From Candidatus Rifleibacteriota bacterium (GTDB taxonomy: Bacteria > Riflebacteria > Ozemobacteria > Ozemobacterales > Ozemobacteraceae): DNA of 7,141 bases. A program made the translations under genes and the position numbers. The notes below the pieces were generated by a model that saw only the letters and a program-made list of their open reading frames with translations, did no database searches and was not told where the DNA came from. The DNA lies in assembly GCA_022704885.1 (NCBI GenBank), contig JAKJFO010000210.1, positions 1-7,141 on the forward strand. The letters run 5' to 3'. The number at the start of each line of letters is the position of its first letter. Position 1 is the stretch's first letter. Positions 6,733 through 7,141 of the stretch are shown piece by piece.

Positions 6733-6762
6733 GCAGTGACTGCTATGAAAAAGAGTCGCTGC
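6733..6762 (-). repeat. Imperfect inverted repeat at the cyclase stop codon
   Basis: GCAGTGACT (6733-6741) and AGTCGCTGC (6754-6762) can form a nine-pair stem with one mismatch and a 12-base loop, starting at the last base of the cyclase stop codon. In the cyclase transcript the U-run lies inside the loop, not after the stem, so it is not a standard intrinsic terminator. It could be a 3'-end stabilising hairpin or a weak attenuator before the kinase. Confidence 0.3.
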
Positions 6763-7141
6763 TACGGCCTTTTGGAAACGGCTGTTCGGATCTCAAACGC
6801 TTCGACGGCCTGAGTTTTGCCTTTGACCGAGCTGATCGGCAGCTTTTCGCAGGTATGGCCTTCAGGCACGGCATCGACAAGAGAGCCGCTGATGATTACT
6901 CCGCCATCGGGTCGCTTCGTCGCAAGTGAGGCGAGGCGGGCCGAGAGGTTAACCGGATCGCCGACGACGGTGCGTGACAGGCGGGCTTCGGCGGCGCCCA
7001 TGATGCCGGCCACGACGACTCCAGTGTTGACGCCGGCGGCGACACGATGACCGGTTCTGGTATATACCAGTTCGCCTATGCGCAGCGCCGTTTTGATGGC
7101 ATTTGCCTGATAATCGCGATCTTCGCCATGGTGCTCAAACA
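6762..7141 (-). CDS. Class III adenylate/guanylate cyclase, C-terminal part of catalytic domain (5' end off-window)
   Basis: The minus-strand frame is open to the window edge at 7141; about 125 residues are visible, ending in TAG at 6762-6764. They are the C-terminal half of a class III nucleotide cyclase domain, which makes cAMP (or cGMP) from the nucleoside triphosphate. The segment VNTGVVVAGIMG matches the family's 'G-I-N-x-G-x-V-V-A-G-x-x-G'. RTVVGDPVNLSARL carries the transition-state Asn (codon 6948-6950) and Arg (6936-6938). The base-selecting position before VVG is Thr (6969-6971), pointing to class IIIb adenylate cyclases. SVKGKTQAVEAFEI is the usual domain end, followed by only a short tail, so no domain follows the cyclase. 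Metal-binding aspartates and any sensor domain are off-window, so activity cannot be confirmed. The kinase follows 127 bp downstream in the same direction. Confidence 0.88.
   Translation of the reverse strand, partial: FEHHGEDRDYQANAIKTALRIGELVYTRTGHRVAAGVNTGVVVAGIMGAAEARLSRTVVGDPVNLSARLASLATKRPDGGVIISGSLVDAVPEGHTCEKLPISSVKGKTQAVEAFEIRTAVSKRP

Overview
The window is a gene-dense bacterial segment with six protein genes and almost no non-coding DNA. A 5'-truncated three-gene sugar-type ABC importer operon lies on the plus strand (1-2656). Three genes lie on the minus strand: a gamma-glutamyltranspeptidase-family enzyme (2646-4232), a three-PAS hybrid sensor kinase (4292-6634) and the 3' end of a class III nucleotide cyclase (6762-7141, cut by the window edge). 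The two blocks are convergent and share their last 11 bp. I see no rRNA, tRNA, CRISPR array, insertion sequence or phage gene. The only intergenic gaps are 59 bp (4233-4291) and 127 bp (6635-6761).

The organism cannot be named from this sequence. A Sec-type exported GGT, a CUT1-like importer, a soluble PAS hybrid kinase and a class III cyclase fit a heterotrophic, signalling-rich bacterium with a periplasm, for example a deltaproteobacterial, spirochaete or candidate-phylum lineage. That is a guess. Base composition is moderate and balanced; the kinase gene and the intergenic spacers are visibly AT-richer than the importer genes and the cyclase.

Importer operon: a solute-binding protein, a MalF/UgpA-like permease and a MalG/UgpE-like permease follow one another with 4-base stop/start overlaps (TTGA, then ATGA), so they are probably translationally coupled. 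No ATPase gene is present, so it must lie upstream of the window or elsewhere (a shared MsmX/MalK-type subunit is common). Two things are unusual. The binding protein ends in a Ser/Gly/Thr-rich linker and a transmembrane helix, so it appears to be tethered to the membrane by its C-terminus. Its last codons also run over nine consecutive A residues that form an in-frame -1 slippery heptamer, and a -1 shift there would fuse it to the first permease.

Minus-strand block: transcription runs cyclase, then kinase, then GGT-like enzyme. The 127-bp gap before the kinase holds a plausible sigma70-type promoter overlapped by a perfect 10-bp palindrome. The 59-bp gap before the GGT gene has no convincing promoter, so the enzyme may be read from the kinase transcript. 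The GGT-like enzyme keeps the autoprocessing/catalytic threonine, but several residues that recognise the gamma-glutamyl group in the E. coli enzyme are replaced, so its substrate may differ. I did not find a complete previously undescribed system. The strongest leads are the anchored binding protein with its slippery junction, and the altered GGT pocket.
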